Shown: piece after piece, positions 28,328 to 39,969 of the stretch | How the letters are laid out: each line of letters starts with the position of its first letter | How positions within the stretch are numbered: the stretch's first letter is position 1 | NCBI GenBank assembly: GCA_963966185.1 | Contig: CAWZYM010000206.1 | Location: forward strand, 16,001-80,000 | Direction of reading: 5' to 3' | DNA length: 64,000 nucleotides | DNA from: Rhabditoides inermis | Lineage: Eukaryota; Nematoda; Chromadorea; Rhabditida; Rhabditidae | Program-made: the position numbers and the translations under genes | Notes under the pieces: generated by a model | Seen by the model: only the letters and a program-made list of their open reading frames with translations | What the model was told of the DNA's origin: nothing | The model's database searches: none

Positions 28328-29937
28328 CTAGTTCTGCTTCTTCTTCTGCGCCGGCTTCTTGGCCGACTGCTGACTCTGCTCCGCCTTGGCCTTGCGAGCG
28401 CGAGACTCCTACAAATACAAAAACATTTTAATTATATATTTTCTATCTCGGTAATTTGACGTTCAGTCAATCAAATTTACGTATTTTCACGTTGCCCATA
28501 CCAATGCAGAACCTATTTACCGGACCGGATCTCAACAAATTCTGTTTCGCCAATAATAATACGCTTCACAACAAATACATAACAAGTCACGTTATGTTTC
28601 CACAATCTTTCCACAAGAAACCCACCCCCAGCTCACACGAGTAAAACACGAATACATATTCATCAAAATTACTAATTACTATGTTTACTAAGACCTCTCA
28701 ACCTCTCATGCATGCTTACTTTTGTGATTTCTGTTCATGAAACTGAAAAGCGATTCTAAACAAAACCCTTGACTTTGACAACTACTTTACCCATAATAAC
28801 TCTTAACTCTGATAACTCTAGTGATACTCTAATAACAACTCTTTTCATAGGTCCCACCTGCATTCTGGCGAGGTGGAAGGTGAGGAAGGTCCAGAGCTGG
28901 ACGAGCTGCAGAGCCAGCACGGCCAGCAGGCAGTTCAGCCTGCAAGTGACGTCAACTATCTCTCTCCCCCTCTCTCTCTCTTTTCACACCCTACTGTCTA
29001 TCTGCATTCTATCTCTATTCACTATCCCACAATCTTTGCCGCTCTGAATCTCACATGCTTACATCGCTATAAGGTAAATCCTTTTCCCCTGCCCCTGTCC
29101 ACCAGTCGACCACACTCCCTCCCCTTCCCCCTATCCTTCTATCGCACCATCCCCCATCCATCACTTTCCACTTTCCACCTCTCTCAATCAGCCTCCCCCG
29201 GTAGTCCTTCTTTCCTGCCACTGTCCTATTCTTATCTCCCTCCCTCTCTAATCATTCTTACATCAGTATGTATATCTTCCCATTTTTTCCTTCTTTATTC
29301 ATCTTCCCTGCCTCTTTCCTAGTGTACCTCCCTCCCCTTCTCTCCCTCTCCCCCCCTACCTGATGAAGCTCGTGTTGTAGTTGCCGGCCGCCGGGTCGAT
29401 CACAGCCACCTCCGACTGTCGCAGTCCGTACCAGAACGTCGTCACCGAGAGGACGGCGGTAGCCAGACGGACCAGCACGAACACCACGTTCCACAGCTTG
29501 AAGCTGAAAAGGGACACTGGGTAAGTAAGCGCACCATTCTTTCCTACACTATCATAAAAGGTACCCCCCCGATTCGAGAGATTCACTCTGCGGGGGGGGG
29601 GGTACACTAACACTATGCCACAAATTGAAGTTGCAAAGATGATGTGTGATGAAAAGATGTTTCACGCATGATACAGTTGTGAACGATCAAAGAGAAACAT
29701 TCAATGGATGAGAACATTCTAGCTCTAACATTCACAGCTCGAAGCTGCAAAGGATAAAAAAACGTGCAAACAAAATATGTCATGTCATACCTCATGCATA
29801 CGTTTTACACAGCCACCATATAACTGAGTATCATAACAAAAGTAATCAACTTAAACTACGAACACTCTCTCGATCTTACGATTGTGATAACCAAATGGGG
29901 TGATGCGGAAATTCAAGACGCAACACTCAAACGTCAC

Positions 29938-29969
<32 letters not shown>

Positions 29970-31586
29970 CAGAGAGACAGAGAGACAGAGAGACAGACCC
30001 CTCGACTCACCCCTGCTTGGCGGCGTTCTTCTTGTCCATGAAATGGGCGAGGCGGGCCGCGTGGAACACTGCCTGGGCGACATACTCCACCAGCAGGGCC
30101 ACCACCGCAAAGCGCATCAGGCTGCAAACAATTTATTGAATTACATTCATTGATTACATTAATTAATTGAATAATTACAAATGTAATTCAAAGCGCATCA
30201 ATGTGTAATGCAAACGATACGTATTGATTGAATTACATATTTACACAGACTTTTTGATCATCACGTATACAAGCTACTAGTTATTTTGCGATTAGTTGCT
30301 TAGCTACTAGTTATTTCGCCACAACCGCTAAGCGCTAGAAAGAAAGGTTGAAAAAGTTTAAAATTGAGGTTTATTAGATTTCTCGAGATAAGAGTTGACA
30401 GAGAAAAATATTGAATGTGAATTGATTCCAATAATTTCGGCAATCAGTATGCACAGTAGTTTCACGCGCACTACACATTTCAAACAGTGCAAAGCAATTC
30501 AATTTACCAGAAGAGCGTCTAACAAAACCCCGTACTCTATTCTACAAAAAAATACTTGGTCTCTGCATTCGCGAGAATCGCGTGGGCTACCAAATCATCC
30601 ATGCTAAGGCTCATAAACAATTAGGGGTTTTCAAAGAAGATAGATAGAAAATCGGAAAGTTTCGACCTGCACAGGAAAGCATACGGTACATACAGTAACC
30701 CGAAACAACTGACTTGAGTGTGTAGGCGGCCGAGATGAAGAGGATAAAGAGGACGGCGGGCACGGTGCGGTAGCGCATCTCCTCCTTCTGAAAGGCAGAA
30801 GAGAGGTCAGCTAATCGATAAATAAATCAAAAATAACTTTAGTAAGTAAATATTAAAACGCTTTCTCAAAGACCAGAGACAATCAGTCACCACTCTCTTT
30901 CATCATTATCATATAACGCAAGCAAAAGCAACTCCTTATCTACAATATCTTAGTAAATTAGTGAAATAGTGAAAGTGCGGTCTGCGGTAGCGCAGCTCCT
31001 CCTTCTACAAAGTCAAGGTTTATTCAGAATCGCGTGTTTCATGAACATCGGTACAAAGTACATATTTCATTTCCTGTTCAAGTTCGTGTCGACCCAGGAG
31101 CAGGTCTACCCACATCTCCTCCTTCTACAAGGCGGAAGAGAGGTCAGCTAATTGATACATGAATCAATAATAACCATGAATCAGTTGGTTAAGACGACAT
31201 TAAGCATTAATACGACACCCTATTAGGCAAATTCATGAGCGCATCTCTCCTTTTTTATCTTTTACTATCAAATCGCATATGAATAGTAAATGGAACAAAG
31301 TAATAAAGAAATCGATAAATCAACAAGTCACACCCACCTTCATCTTCTGGAAGTAGAACTCGGGGAAGATGTGCACCCAGTACGAGATCTGAAACACGCA
31401 AGAATTAGATACAAATACAAAACTGCAACATACACTGCAAAAGGAATCCAATCAAAAAAATACAGAATATGAAAAAAAATCCAATTATGTCAAGTACCAT
31501 GTAACACATACTTTTCACAGTCCCAAGTTAACAGATATATGCCTACTCACAGTCAATCACTCACTGGTTGGCGTAGACATTAAATC

Positions 31587-31665
<79 letters not shown>

Positions 31666-31880
31666 CAATCACAATCGTACCTATTCATAAATCACACTTC
31701 TGATCTATGTGAGTAGTGTTGTGTGACGTCACGTCATCTAATACCGTAACCCATTCCTTCCCACCTGGAGAATGGCGAAGACCTTCATGTTGAGGGAGAG
31801 CGCGCGGTGCTCCTCGGGGTAGTTGGACCAGACGCGCCTGCAACCGGCATATTTCAGATCTCTTTCTTTCTTTCTCTCTA

Positions 31881-31911
<31 letters not shown>

Positions 31912-34133
31912 ACAACACCCAGCTCCAACCTCTACTCTACACAACAATACCTTCCCCTCGTACCGAACATCCTAGTAACTGATTACACATGCTCCCCCTC
32001 CCCACCGTACCTAATATCAGAGTGGTTCTGCACAAACTCCATGATGACGTAGGCGGCGTGGACGGCGGCGTAGACGGCAAACGCCAGCTGGTGGCCAGAC
32101 TCGATGAACTTGGCCGACTTCGTCTTCGACAGGTGCACCTGCGAGCAACACGGTACAGTCAGCCCCCTGTTCAAGTTGTTCCCCCTGCCGATGCCGAGTG
32201 AGTTTGTGAGTACTCTGTGAGGCTCGGAAGAATGTTGTCACATGACACTCGCTTTTTGCAGTATATCTCAGTGCAGATAGAAGTTTAACGTTTGCCTGTA
32301 CCTGTACTTATACCTGCAACTGTCTCGTCTGTAAGCTGTACAGTCATTTGAGAACTATCCCCTATATCTTCAGAAGCTCGTGCTTTCAGCTCTCCTGTCC
32401 AATTTTTTTTCTAAAAAATTCAGTAACCTTATGTGAAAAATAAATCACGTACAATACGTTTCATCACAGGTGTATATTTTGCAAAAGAGAAGCACTTGCA
32501 ATTACTTGGCAAGAACAATAATTGTTTTAGAACCATATACACACATCCACACTTTCGACGCCCACCCTGCGCTTATATACTATTTAAATCACACCAAATG
32601 CGCGTCTTGAACACCCACCCTGCGCACGAGCTTGTCCATGACGTACTCCTGGATGACGGCGTGCACCGTGATCCACACAATCGAGTAGAACGCCACGGCG
32701 AAAATGTCGCGCAGTCCGTTGCCATAGGTCGTGTGCAGGATAGAGCCTGAATGAATGGATATTGATTTATCGATTAGTTACTGGTTTTGAATACCAAAAT
32801 AATGAGCATTGTACACGTGTGAGATAATCTGTAAACTGTAATCTGTCCCACATCCGTTTAGGGAAATGAGTGCAGAGGGGGCTAGTGCTTAGTGATAATG
32901 CGATAACTGATGAGAGAGAGAGACCGAGAACTGGTGTGCAGCGCCATGGATATGCATGCTACTGATAAGCTATCCGAGATTACAGGTGAAACCTCCAAGG
33001 TAATAAATGTGCTAAACAAGGGCAAAGGGTAGAGACGAAAGATTGTGTGTGTGTGACTCATTACAGGAAATCAAATACTCCCCCGGGGAAACGAAAGAGA
33101 TATTACAGATTACTGTAGTTTATCAACACCCCATGAATAATCAATAAATCGATAACGCACCCTGTCCGGGAATGTCGACGGTGACCGTCTCGTTGTACTG
33201 CGGCGCGACGAACAGGTTCGAGATTCCGGAGGTGAGCTGTAATGTTAGTTATTCAGTTACTTATGTTTCACTCAAACCCTGGAAAACAATATTTCGAAGA
33301 GTCACCTACCAACTCGTTAGCTTAGAATACACAATACAGTCAAAAGCTCCAGTGCGGTGATTACGAATGTAACTATGTAACGCTTAGATCATACTCCATA
33401 CAACGCGTCAACTTGACGCAGTGCGTCAGAATCTTGATCTTGATATAATGTGTCAAAAGAAAAAAAGAGTAATGTCTCTTTGACGCGGTGTGCAACATAG
33501 ACCTCGCACTTGTGATGCGCAATGTACTGGTTCTATAGAGTATTGAGTATGTATTGCGTTTTTGAGTGTATTGTATGAGTAAAAACGAGCTTCATGATAC
33601 GACAGTAATCAAAGTGCCATTGGAGGCCCTAGTCATCACTGCTTGCGGTTGCTAGAAGTTCCGTGCCACTTCATTCGAAACAAATCTATTCCATTCTGAA
33701 TCCAGGCGCTAAGGGAGAACATATGAAGCTGGCTCAACTTGAGAGCATACAACCATACAACTAATGCAGCACGAATTTACGAGCGTAACAAAACTACAGT
33801 AATCAGTAACACGCAATAGAGTTATCACAAAGAAAACGTGAAGTTGGATAAAGTGATTTCGACTCCTAGCATCTTACCGCTTGAGCCTTCCATCGACCCG
33901 GAGTCTCATCAGAGATGAAGTTGATGGAAAGATTTCGCGAATAGTTTTTTTTTAGAATAGAACCGCAATGCACTCACGGGGAACATGAATCCGACGACGA
34001 CGACCATGAGGACGCAGCTCATGATGTCGCCGTGGTTCTGGATGACGAACTCGTGCGAAAGAATCGGCGGCGACGCGCCCTTCTTCGCCCCCGTCCTAGC
34101 CGCTGCGCCCGCCCGACGAGTCTCCACGCCCAT
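28328..34133 (-). CDS. tram-1: Translocating chain-associating membrane protein (TRAM)
   Basis: Multi-spanning ER protein next to the Sec61 translocon that helps insert nascent chains. Eleven in-phase exons give 367 aa (human TRAM1 374): 33978-34133, 33161-33236, 32619-32746, 32011-32138, 31765-31837, 31338-31388, 30714-30787, 30011-30121, 29360-29503, 28858-28939, 28328-28408. The N-terminus has the family signature SPPILSHEFVIQNHGDI followed by TM1 (MSCVLMVVVVGFMFP) and a lumenal segment with an NET glycosylation sequon. Other landmarks are GLRDIFAVAFYSIVWITVHAVIQEY, the TLC-domain stretch SGHQLAFAVYAA, ISYWVHIFPEFYFQK, and a lysine-rich cytosolic tail ending KKPAQKKKQN, an ER-type C-terminus. 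The catalytic-like residues of other TLC proteins are not expected. The start is the only Met consistent with the conserved N-terminus. Confidence 0.95.
31591..31663. repeat. (CA)n microsatellite in tram-1 intron
   Basis: About 73 bases of uninterrupted CA. Confidence 0.95.
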
Positions 34134-34810
34134 GTCTGGAAGGTAAACAGGTAAACAAGTAAACAACAACAATAAACAACGCGCTCGCGCAAAATGTTGC
34201 AGAGAAAGTTGATATGACGTGGCAACGCGCGGCCAGTGAGAGCGAAAGAGAGAGCACATGCGCATTCCACGCCATTCGCCCGAGGGGCCGCGATCAATAC
34301 GCGCGAGTCACACAGGCACGCAATGAGTAAACAGGTATGAACGAGGAGAGGAGAACGTATGCAAATGAGATGGATGGGAGGGAAAATACAAAAGAAGACG
34401 CGACATGCAACGGCGCGCGGTGGTGAGAGAAACGAGAGAAACCTGACGGAAAAAGCTGTGGGCATCGGTTTCAACGCACACCGCTGGAGCGAAAATGGTC
34501 CCGCCACGAAAGCCGCTTGCAGTTCGAATTTACTTTTTTTGTTTTTCAATAACGAATACTGAAATTTCTTCTAATATAAGCGTAGGTAATTTACACCAGA
34601 AACATTAACATCATAAGAAACGTACAATGAAAGTGATAGGACGTGGGAGACGAACTCTGTAGTGCACCTGCAAAAATACACGAGAATTCTGAGTGAGATA
34701 AAAAAAACAATTCTTTAAAAAAGGAAATCAAACATCGTAAATATCTTTTATACTTTTTATAAAGACAAGCACATCAGCGTACATCAGAAGCCCCACCTGG
34801 AAGGGAATAT
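34134..34810. other. tram-1 upstream region
   Basis: Presumed promoter of tram-1, with GC-rich sequence to about 34510 then AT-rich. No specific element recognised. Confidence 0.4.
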
Positions 34811-34813
34811 GAT

Positions 34814-34823
34814 AGAGAGAGAG

Positions 34824-34877
<54 letters not shown>

Positions 34878-35122
34878 GACCTCGAGAATCTGTCCATAAA
34901 ATGATGGATGACAGATGACAGGGTGACAGTTGGAGTTGACACATGACAATGACAGTTGACAATAACAATGTGACAGGTAACAATGATAGTGGACAGCTGG
35001 GTCCGTGATTGAAGTAATCGAGGCCCAACAGGAGCGAGTGATCGTATCGTATAGGAGTTCACACGTGTTAGAGACGTGTCAGAGACGAAAACTGAGAGAG
35101 AGAGAGAGAGTCAGAAAAAAGG

Positions 35123-35170
<48 letters not shown>

Positions 35171-35177
35171 AAAAAGG

Positions 35178-35208
<31 letters not shown>

Positions 35209-35341
35209 TCAGAAAAAAGGAGAGAGAGAGAAGTAGTATAGACACACCGGTTGTCCGGTTACTCCACTCATCTCCTGAAAATCTGATTTTTTCTTCTTCA
35301 TTTTGCGAATAACAAAAATAGAATTGGCATATCGTTGACAA

Positions 35342-35390
<49 letters not shown>

Positions 35391-35480
35391 CATTCAGAAA
35401 GAAGAAAGAAGGAGAGAGAAAGAAAGTAGTATAGACAGTAGTATAGAGGGGAAGAGTCAGAAAGAAGGAGAGAGAAAGAA
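34814..35480. repeat. Purine tracts with a stray piece of the MSP 5' flank
   Basis: (GA)n and AGTCAGAAAAAAGG units alternate. At 35236-35300 the phrase ACACACCGGTTGTCCGGTTA and following bases repeat the block that begins each MSP 5' flank, so a broken MSP unit probably lies here, 1.1 kb left of the first intact gene. Confidence 0.65.
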
Positions 35481-35500
35481 AGTAGTATAGACACAATCTC

Positions 35501-35935
35501 TTGAAAATACAATCTCTTGAAAATAGGCGATTCTTAAATGACGTCACTTACATACACAAAGTTATTCACTCAAAAACGACTTTAGACTATCATGGGCTTT
35601 TCGCAATTATTCCAACTCGTACTCGCGGCTCTCATGAATTTAGGATTGTTCCCTCATTCGATCACACAGGCCGTACTAGCACTTTTTTAAGCAGAACCTT
35701 CGTAATTTGGAACTCCCTTCCTCATGACTTAGTTTCCGTCAACGACCCTTCCGTCTTCAAATCACAACTCTCTACATTAGATATTATGCCACTTAGCAAA
35801 TTGCGCAACCTATAGAGACCATATTTTCTTGTTTCGTATATTATTATGTTATTATTCCTTATTTATATTCAACCCCATCCATATCTGCCGTTTTCCATGT
35901 TTTCACTTTTTGTTGCTATGTCGATTTTCTCATGT
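35501..35935 (+). mobile_element. LINE reverse transcriptase C-terminus
   Basis: The frame to 35815 encodes the C-terminal end of a CR1/jockey-type LINE polymerase: RGSHEFRIVPSFDHTGRT, LSRTFVIWNSLPHDLVSV, FKSQLSTLDI. The motif R(T/S)...WNSLP is typical there. An AT-rich 3' UTR follows to CAATCAATC at about 35945. Only the last ~100 codons remain. Confidence 0.7.
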
Positions 35936-35937
35936 TC

Positions 35938-36316
35938 AATCAATCAATCTTTTATCCGGAATCGTTATATCTGAATATGACAACACAATCATAATGATAT
36001 GAAGCATACAGTAGTGCCTAAGATGCTAGATACATATTAGGCTAACGCCGGGGAAAGACAGGTAGGCTGACGAGGTTAGTGGTGGGAAGACGATACTTGA
36101 TCGATAATCATTCCTGGACCATTAGAGTACCATTCTTAACGTGAAGAGCTCCGGGGTTTCCTTTGCTTCCGTGTCAATTAGTATCTCCTCGCGCCATAGC
36201 TGCTTCCACATGAGGGTACTTCCCGCCGCCTCACTGGTTACTCGGGAAGGATTCTTGTCGATGACCGAACATTCGGCGGCGGTGGGGCAAAATGAGGCCC
36301 CGACCGCACGCCGCGG
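35938..36316 (-). mobile_element. LINE 3' fragment, inverted copy of 13430-13830
   Basis: On the minus strand it ends TTCCGGATAAAAGATTGATT, and the body matches the fragment in the sas-6 intron. It is tail-to-tail with the LINE fragment on its left. Confidence 0.65.
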
Positions 36317-36380
36317 GCAAAAGAAGAAGAATATCATCTTGTTTCTCATGTTATCGGTAATAAATCTATCTATGAAAAAA

Positions 36381-36573
36381 CACACCGGTTGTCCGGTTAC
36401 TCCACTCATCTCCTGAAAATCTTATTTTTTTCTTCAATTTGCCTAATTTATTACGAATACTGTGATTAGTCAATCCGGTTGATAATTTGCGATTCTAATC
36501 GCAACTCGATGATTTACATGCGTGGAGAGGCGAATAAAAGGCGGGCGCGGCGGGCTGCCGGCATCCATTCGCC
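36381..36573 (+). promoter_or_regulatory. MSP promoter, copy 1
   Basis: The block is conserved in all four MSP units. It holds CACACCGGTTGTCCGGTTAC, a GATAA site 93 bases before the ATG, and the TATA-like AATAAAAG 41 to 34 bases before it. GATA sites bound by ELT-1 are known to drive C. elegans MSP transcription in spermatocytes; the role here is inferred. Confidence 0.6.
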
Positions 36574-37011
36574 ATGGCTCAGTCCGTCGCTCCCGGAGAT
36601 ATCAACACCCAGCCGGGTACCAAGATCGTCTTCAACGCCCCCTACGATGACAAGCACACCTACCACATCAAGGTGCGTGGATATCGATCGGATATCGATC
36701 GATCATCGAATGATTGGTCTTTTCAGATCACCAACACTGGAGGTCGCCGCATCGGATGGGCCATCAAGACCACCAACATGAAGCGCCTCGGCGTCGACCC
36801 GCCGTGCGGAGTGCTCGACCCCAAGGAGGCCGTGCTGATGGCCGTCTCTTGCGATACGTTCAAGTACGGAGAGGAGGACACCAACAACGACCGCGTCACT
36901 ATCGAGTGGACCAACACCCCCGACGGCGCCGCCAAGACCTTCCGCCGCGAGTGGTTCCAGGGCGACGGAATGGTCCGCCGCAAGAACCTCCCCATCGAGT
37001 ACAACCCTTGA
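36574..37011 (+). CDS. Major sperm protein, copy 1
   Basis: Cytoskeletal protein of amoeboid nematode sperm and secreted oocyte-maturation signal. Exons 36574-36672 and 36727-37011 give 127 aa, an immunoglobulin-like MSP domain from end to end: [69 protein letters not shown] and the invariant end [10 protein letters not shown]. Only a few substitutions separate it from C. elegans MSPs (also 126-127 aa). The 54-base intron (GTGCGT...TTTTCAG) lies after HIK, is a multiple of three and has no stop, so unspliced RNA reads through to a 145-aa product. AATAAA follows at 37040. Proteins of copies 1-4 are identical except at synonymous sites. Confidence 0.96.
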   Translation: MAQSVAPGDINTQPGTKIVFNAPYDDKHTYHIKVRGYRSDIDRSSNDWSFQITNTGGRRIGWAIKTTNMKRLGVDPPCGVLDPKEAVLMAVSCDTFKYGEEDTNNDRVTIEWTNTPDGAAKTFRREWFQGDGMVRRKNLPIEYNP

Positions 37012-37179
37012 ATACTTTATTCGCATTTTGTTCTGACGAAATAAATGTTCTTGAAGAATATCCTTCGATACTTCCAATTAACAGATTCTATCAAATGGTT
37101 GTTTTGACTGTTTCTTCAGTTTATGTAGTTGGATGCGCATCTACTCTGATCCTCTTTTGGTTAGTTGTTTATTATCAGA

Positions 37180-37341
37180 TCAGGGCCGCGCGAACGCAGC
37201 CCCTCACTCAAAAATTTAGCTGTTGGCCAATTCCAACTCGGAACTGCCATACAGGTCAGCCTCTCCCGAAGTGCAATGGAGAAGCCTCACCATACAGGTC
37301 CCGCCTTCATGATCACGAGAGCCTCCCAGCCAGGTAAGTTT
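37180..37341 (-). ncRNA. U1 snRNA, copy 1
   Basis: Read on the minus strand it begins AAACTTACCTGGCTGGG (5' splice-site recognition sequence). The order of elements is that of U1: stem-loop I with GATCATGAAGG (U1-70K site), stem-loop II with ATTGCACTTC (U1A site), the Sm site AATTTTTGAG, and a terminal stem-loop closed by TTCG. Length about 162 nt (human 164). Position 2 is A, as I recall for C. elegans U1. The gene is convergent with MSP copy 1, its 3' end 169 bases from the MSP stop. Confidence 0.93.
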
Positions 37342-37440
37342 AAGAGCTGTCGCGCCCCCGCTCTCCACCCCTCGCAGCTGCCAACTCGCGCCGGGTTTGT
37401 GACATGCTGAGAGGGCGTGGTCAGATGCGGAATCTCTAAT
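37342..37440 (-). promoter_or_regulatory. Upstream block of U1 copy 1
   Basis: About 80 bases directly upstream of each U1 are conserved in all four copies, including CGGCGCGAGTTGGCAGCTGC about 45-65 bases before the RNA. This is where a proximal sequence element for snRNA transcription belongs; the assignment is by position only. Equivalent blocks follow 40727, 60136 and 63264. Confidence 0.5.
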
Positions 37441-37739
37441 CGCTGCGCAATGACAGAGAGTCAGACAGGCAGACGGTTTCAGCGGACAGAAATAAAGCAA
37501 TCATCTGGCACCAAACAAGCGTCAACCATATTGAAATCATTTATCAAAAATATTATTATCATCCAATATTATTGTAGCAGTTATAGTCATATAATCACAG
37601 GCATTGATAACTTTAAATATGTATAGGGATTGCGTATAGATTTGGAGCACCAATAAAAGTCTCAATAATGTGCGAGATACAATAGCAGTACTACAAAAGT
37701 GATAATGGAAAGGTTCCCGTATAGTTAGTGCTCCGCTGA

Positions 37740-38450
37740 AAGAACTGTCAAATACATGAAGGAGGTAGAACAGAAGGTCATCTCCAGCGAGGATATGAAC
37801 CGGTTCTGGAGATACGTGAAGAGCAAAGACTCTTCCAAAAAAGAGCTTTCACCAATCGCAGACAGTAAGGGAGTGTTGAGAAGTGATGACTTGGAGAGAG
37901 CTACACTCATAAACTCTCATTTTGTGTCGGTGTTTACCACGGATAACAATAAGAGATTTGTAGCTCCTTCCAAATTCATCCATTCTCCCATGGCTCTACC
38001 GCAGATCACAGATGTCGTTGTCTACTCCAATTTGAAGCAGGTCAGGCGCAATACGTCTTTCGGCCCAGATGGAATAGCATCGATTGTTCTAAACGAGCTG
38101 AAAGAGGTATTAGCTCTTCCTCTCTCACTCCTCTTCCAGATCAGTCTCGAAACTGGCGAACTTCCCGCATTGTGGAAGCAATCTACCGTAACCCCGGTGT
38201 TCAAGAGTGAAGACCCAACGAATGCGAAGAACTATAGACCGATAAGTCTCACATGTGCTCCGTGTAGGCTATTTGAGAAAATCATTGTAGCTGAGTTTAC
38301 ATCTCACTTCTTCAAAAATAACATTATTAGTGAGTATCAGCATGGTTTTATGAAGAAGAAAAGATCAACAACCACCCAGTTGATTGAGTATCAAAGGGAT
38401 CTGGTTGCAAATGCAGCTAATGGTCAATGCACTGACTCAGTGTCTTCTCG
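37740..38450 (+). mobile_element. LINE reverse transcriptase fragment (fingers/palm)
   Basis: The open frame from 37756 encodes the N-terminal half of a CR1/jockey-type reverse transcriptase: FWRYVKSKDSSKKELSPI, NTSFGPDGIASIVLNELKE, ALWKQSTVTPVFKSEDPTNA, NYRPISLTCAPCRLFEKII, YQHGFMKKKRSTTTQL. The catalytic YxDD region is absent because the homology stops near 38450, so it is not functional. The sequence from 38285 on is copied at 57681. Confidence 0.85.
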
Positions 38451-38610
38451 CGCGCTTTTAGTCCATGCGACACGAGACCCACACACACATTCAGTCGAAC
38501 ACCGAGCACTTTCCTGTGCGGTCTCCTCCTCTCCCCCCATTTTATTTTTGTTAGAAGACGATAGAATGATCAATGTCCTTTTATTATCAAGTATAATTTC
38601 AATGCCCCTG

Positions 38611-38694
38611 TCCTACCGGCTCATCACTGATGATGGTCCCGGCCGGTAGGATCACACATTCGGTCTGGTGAAAGGGACCGAAACCCGATGTGTG
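38611..38694 (+). ncRNA. Hammerhead-like RNA with permuted strand order (copy A)
   Basis: Elements in order: bridge helix strand TCCTACCGG (38611), stem I strand CATCA (38622), CTGATGA (38627), stem II strand GGTCCC (38635), bridge strand CCGGTAGGA (38643), stem III strand CACACATTCGG (38653), GTC (38663-38665, expected cleavage after it), stem I strand TGGTG (38666), AAA, stem II strand GGGACC (38674), GAAA (38680), stem III strand (38684-38694). Stem III has one C-C mismatch in this copy. One extra T follows CTGATGA. The strand order differs from type I-III hammerheads. Confidence 0.6.
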
Positions 38695-38699
38695 CCTTG

Positions 38700-39770
38700 C
38701 TAATTACATGTACTATTTCCTGTATAATTTCGTCTAACTGCTACGTATTCAAGTAAGTATTGATACATACATTGGTACATTAACATTTGAAAAAAAGAAT
38801 TTCTTCTAAATTCAACAAAAAGACATTCATTCTCTTTTGAAAAGTACAAGCATAAAGTACCTCTTTTTGGGTTTATCTCGATTTGAGAAGAGGTAGAGAA
38901 GAGGTTGAGAGGAGGGAGAGAGAGAGGAGGGAGAGAGAGGAGGGAGAGAGAGGAGGGAGAGAGAGGAGGGAGACTAATCTAGATTATCGATCGATTATCG
39001 ATTTCTGTACTTCAGTCAGTCTCTGTCTCCATCCTCTGTGTGATGATCGGGAATCCAATCGGTAGATCGGAAAGCTCGTAGGTCTTCTTCTGGAAAAAGT
39101 TGTGATGTGTAAATAATATTCATCTCGCTAGTGATACTCGAATATTCCCGATTTCTGCAGAATCAAAAAAAGTCCGACATCTTCGTTGTGTTTCTGATCC
39201 AACAACACTTTGTATATCTCTAAATGCTAGTTTTGTGACGAACAATTATTATAGAAAATCAGAGTCATTTATGAAATATTGAAAAAATTGTTGATTGTTT
39301 CGCGCACAAACTATATGAATTTGGTGAAACGTAACACGTGTTTATCATCAGATTCAAGTTATACAACCGTCGACCTAGCCAATAAGGGGACTGACCTAGA
39401 CTCTCGATTACAAGTCGCTAGCTGCTTACAAGGGGCCCATCGATGAATGCAATGAATTTGGATCAGATGACGTCACAGACTTTTGACAACAGGCGGTACG
39501 AAAGTTGTGAGGGTGGTCGTCACTCCACTGTAACCAGCGGTAAATTGTAAATTGTAGTAACACTCAAATCGAATTTGGGTGCGTTGTCGATCGAATCCAT
39601 TCTCTTTTGTCGGTCGGGCGTATCGAGAACGATGACTGCAATGGTGACGTCATCTGACGTCATCTGACGTCAAAAGGATGTGACGGCAACTTATGTATCA
39701 GTAATCAATAATATTGTTACATAGAAACATGAACTTCGACGTCAGAAAGAAGGAGAGAGAGAAAGTAGTA
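38700..39770. other. Spacer of the MSP/U1 duplication, left copy
   Basis: No gene. It holds a (GAGAGGAGG)n minisatellite at 38905-38972 and three closely spaced TGACGTCA(T) motifs at 39643-39670. The whole block is repeated almost unchanged at 58090-59190. Confidence 0.7.
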
Positions 39771-39772
39771 AA

Positions 39773-39969
39773 GACACACCGGTGGACCGGTTACTCCACT
39801 CATCTCCTGAAAATTTGATTTTCCTCTCTTCAATTTGCGTAATTTATTACGAATACTGTGATTAGTCAATCCGGTTGATAATTTGCGATTCTAATCGCAA
39901 CTCGATGATTTACATGCGTGGAGAGGCGAATAAAAGGCGGGCGCGGCGGGCTGCCGGCATCCATTCGCC
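39773..39969 (+). promoter_or_regulatory. MSP promoter, copy 2
   Basis: Same layout as copy 1 (GATAA at 39877, AATAAAAG at 39929). The first motif reads GGTGGACCGG here instead of GGTTGTCCGG, breaking its palindromic symmetry. Confidence 0.6.

Noticed and set aside
36479..36781. Frames overlapping each MSP 5' flank (MIICDSNRNSMIYMRGEA...)
   Set aside because: Shadow frames shared because the promoter block is duplicated; they overlap the MSP exon out of frame.
37216..37500. Minus-strand frames over the U1 genes
   Set aside because: The conserved sequence is explained by U1 snRNA; the frames differ in stops between copies.
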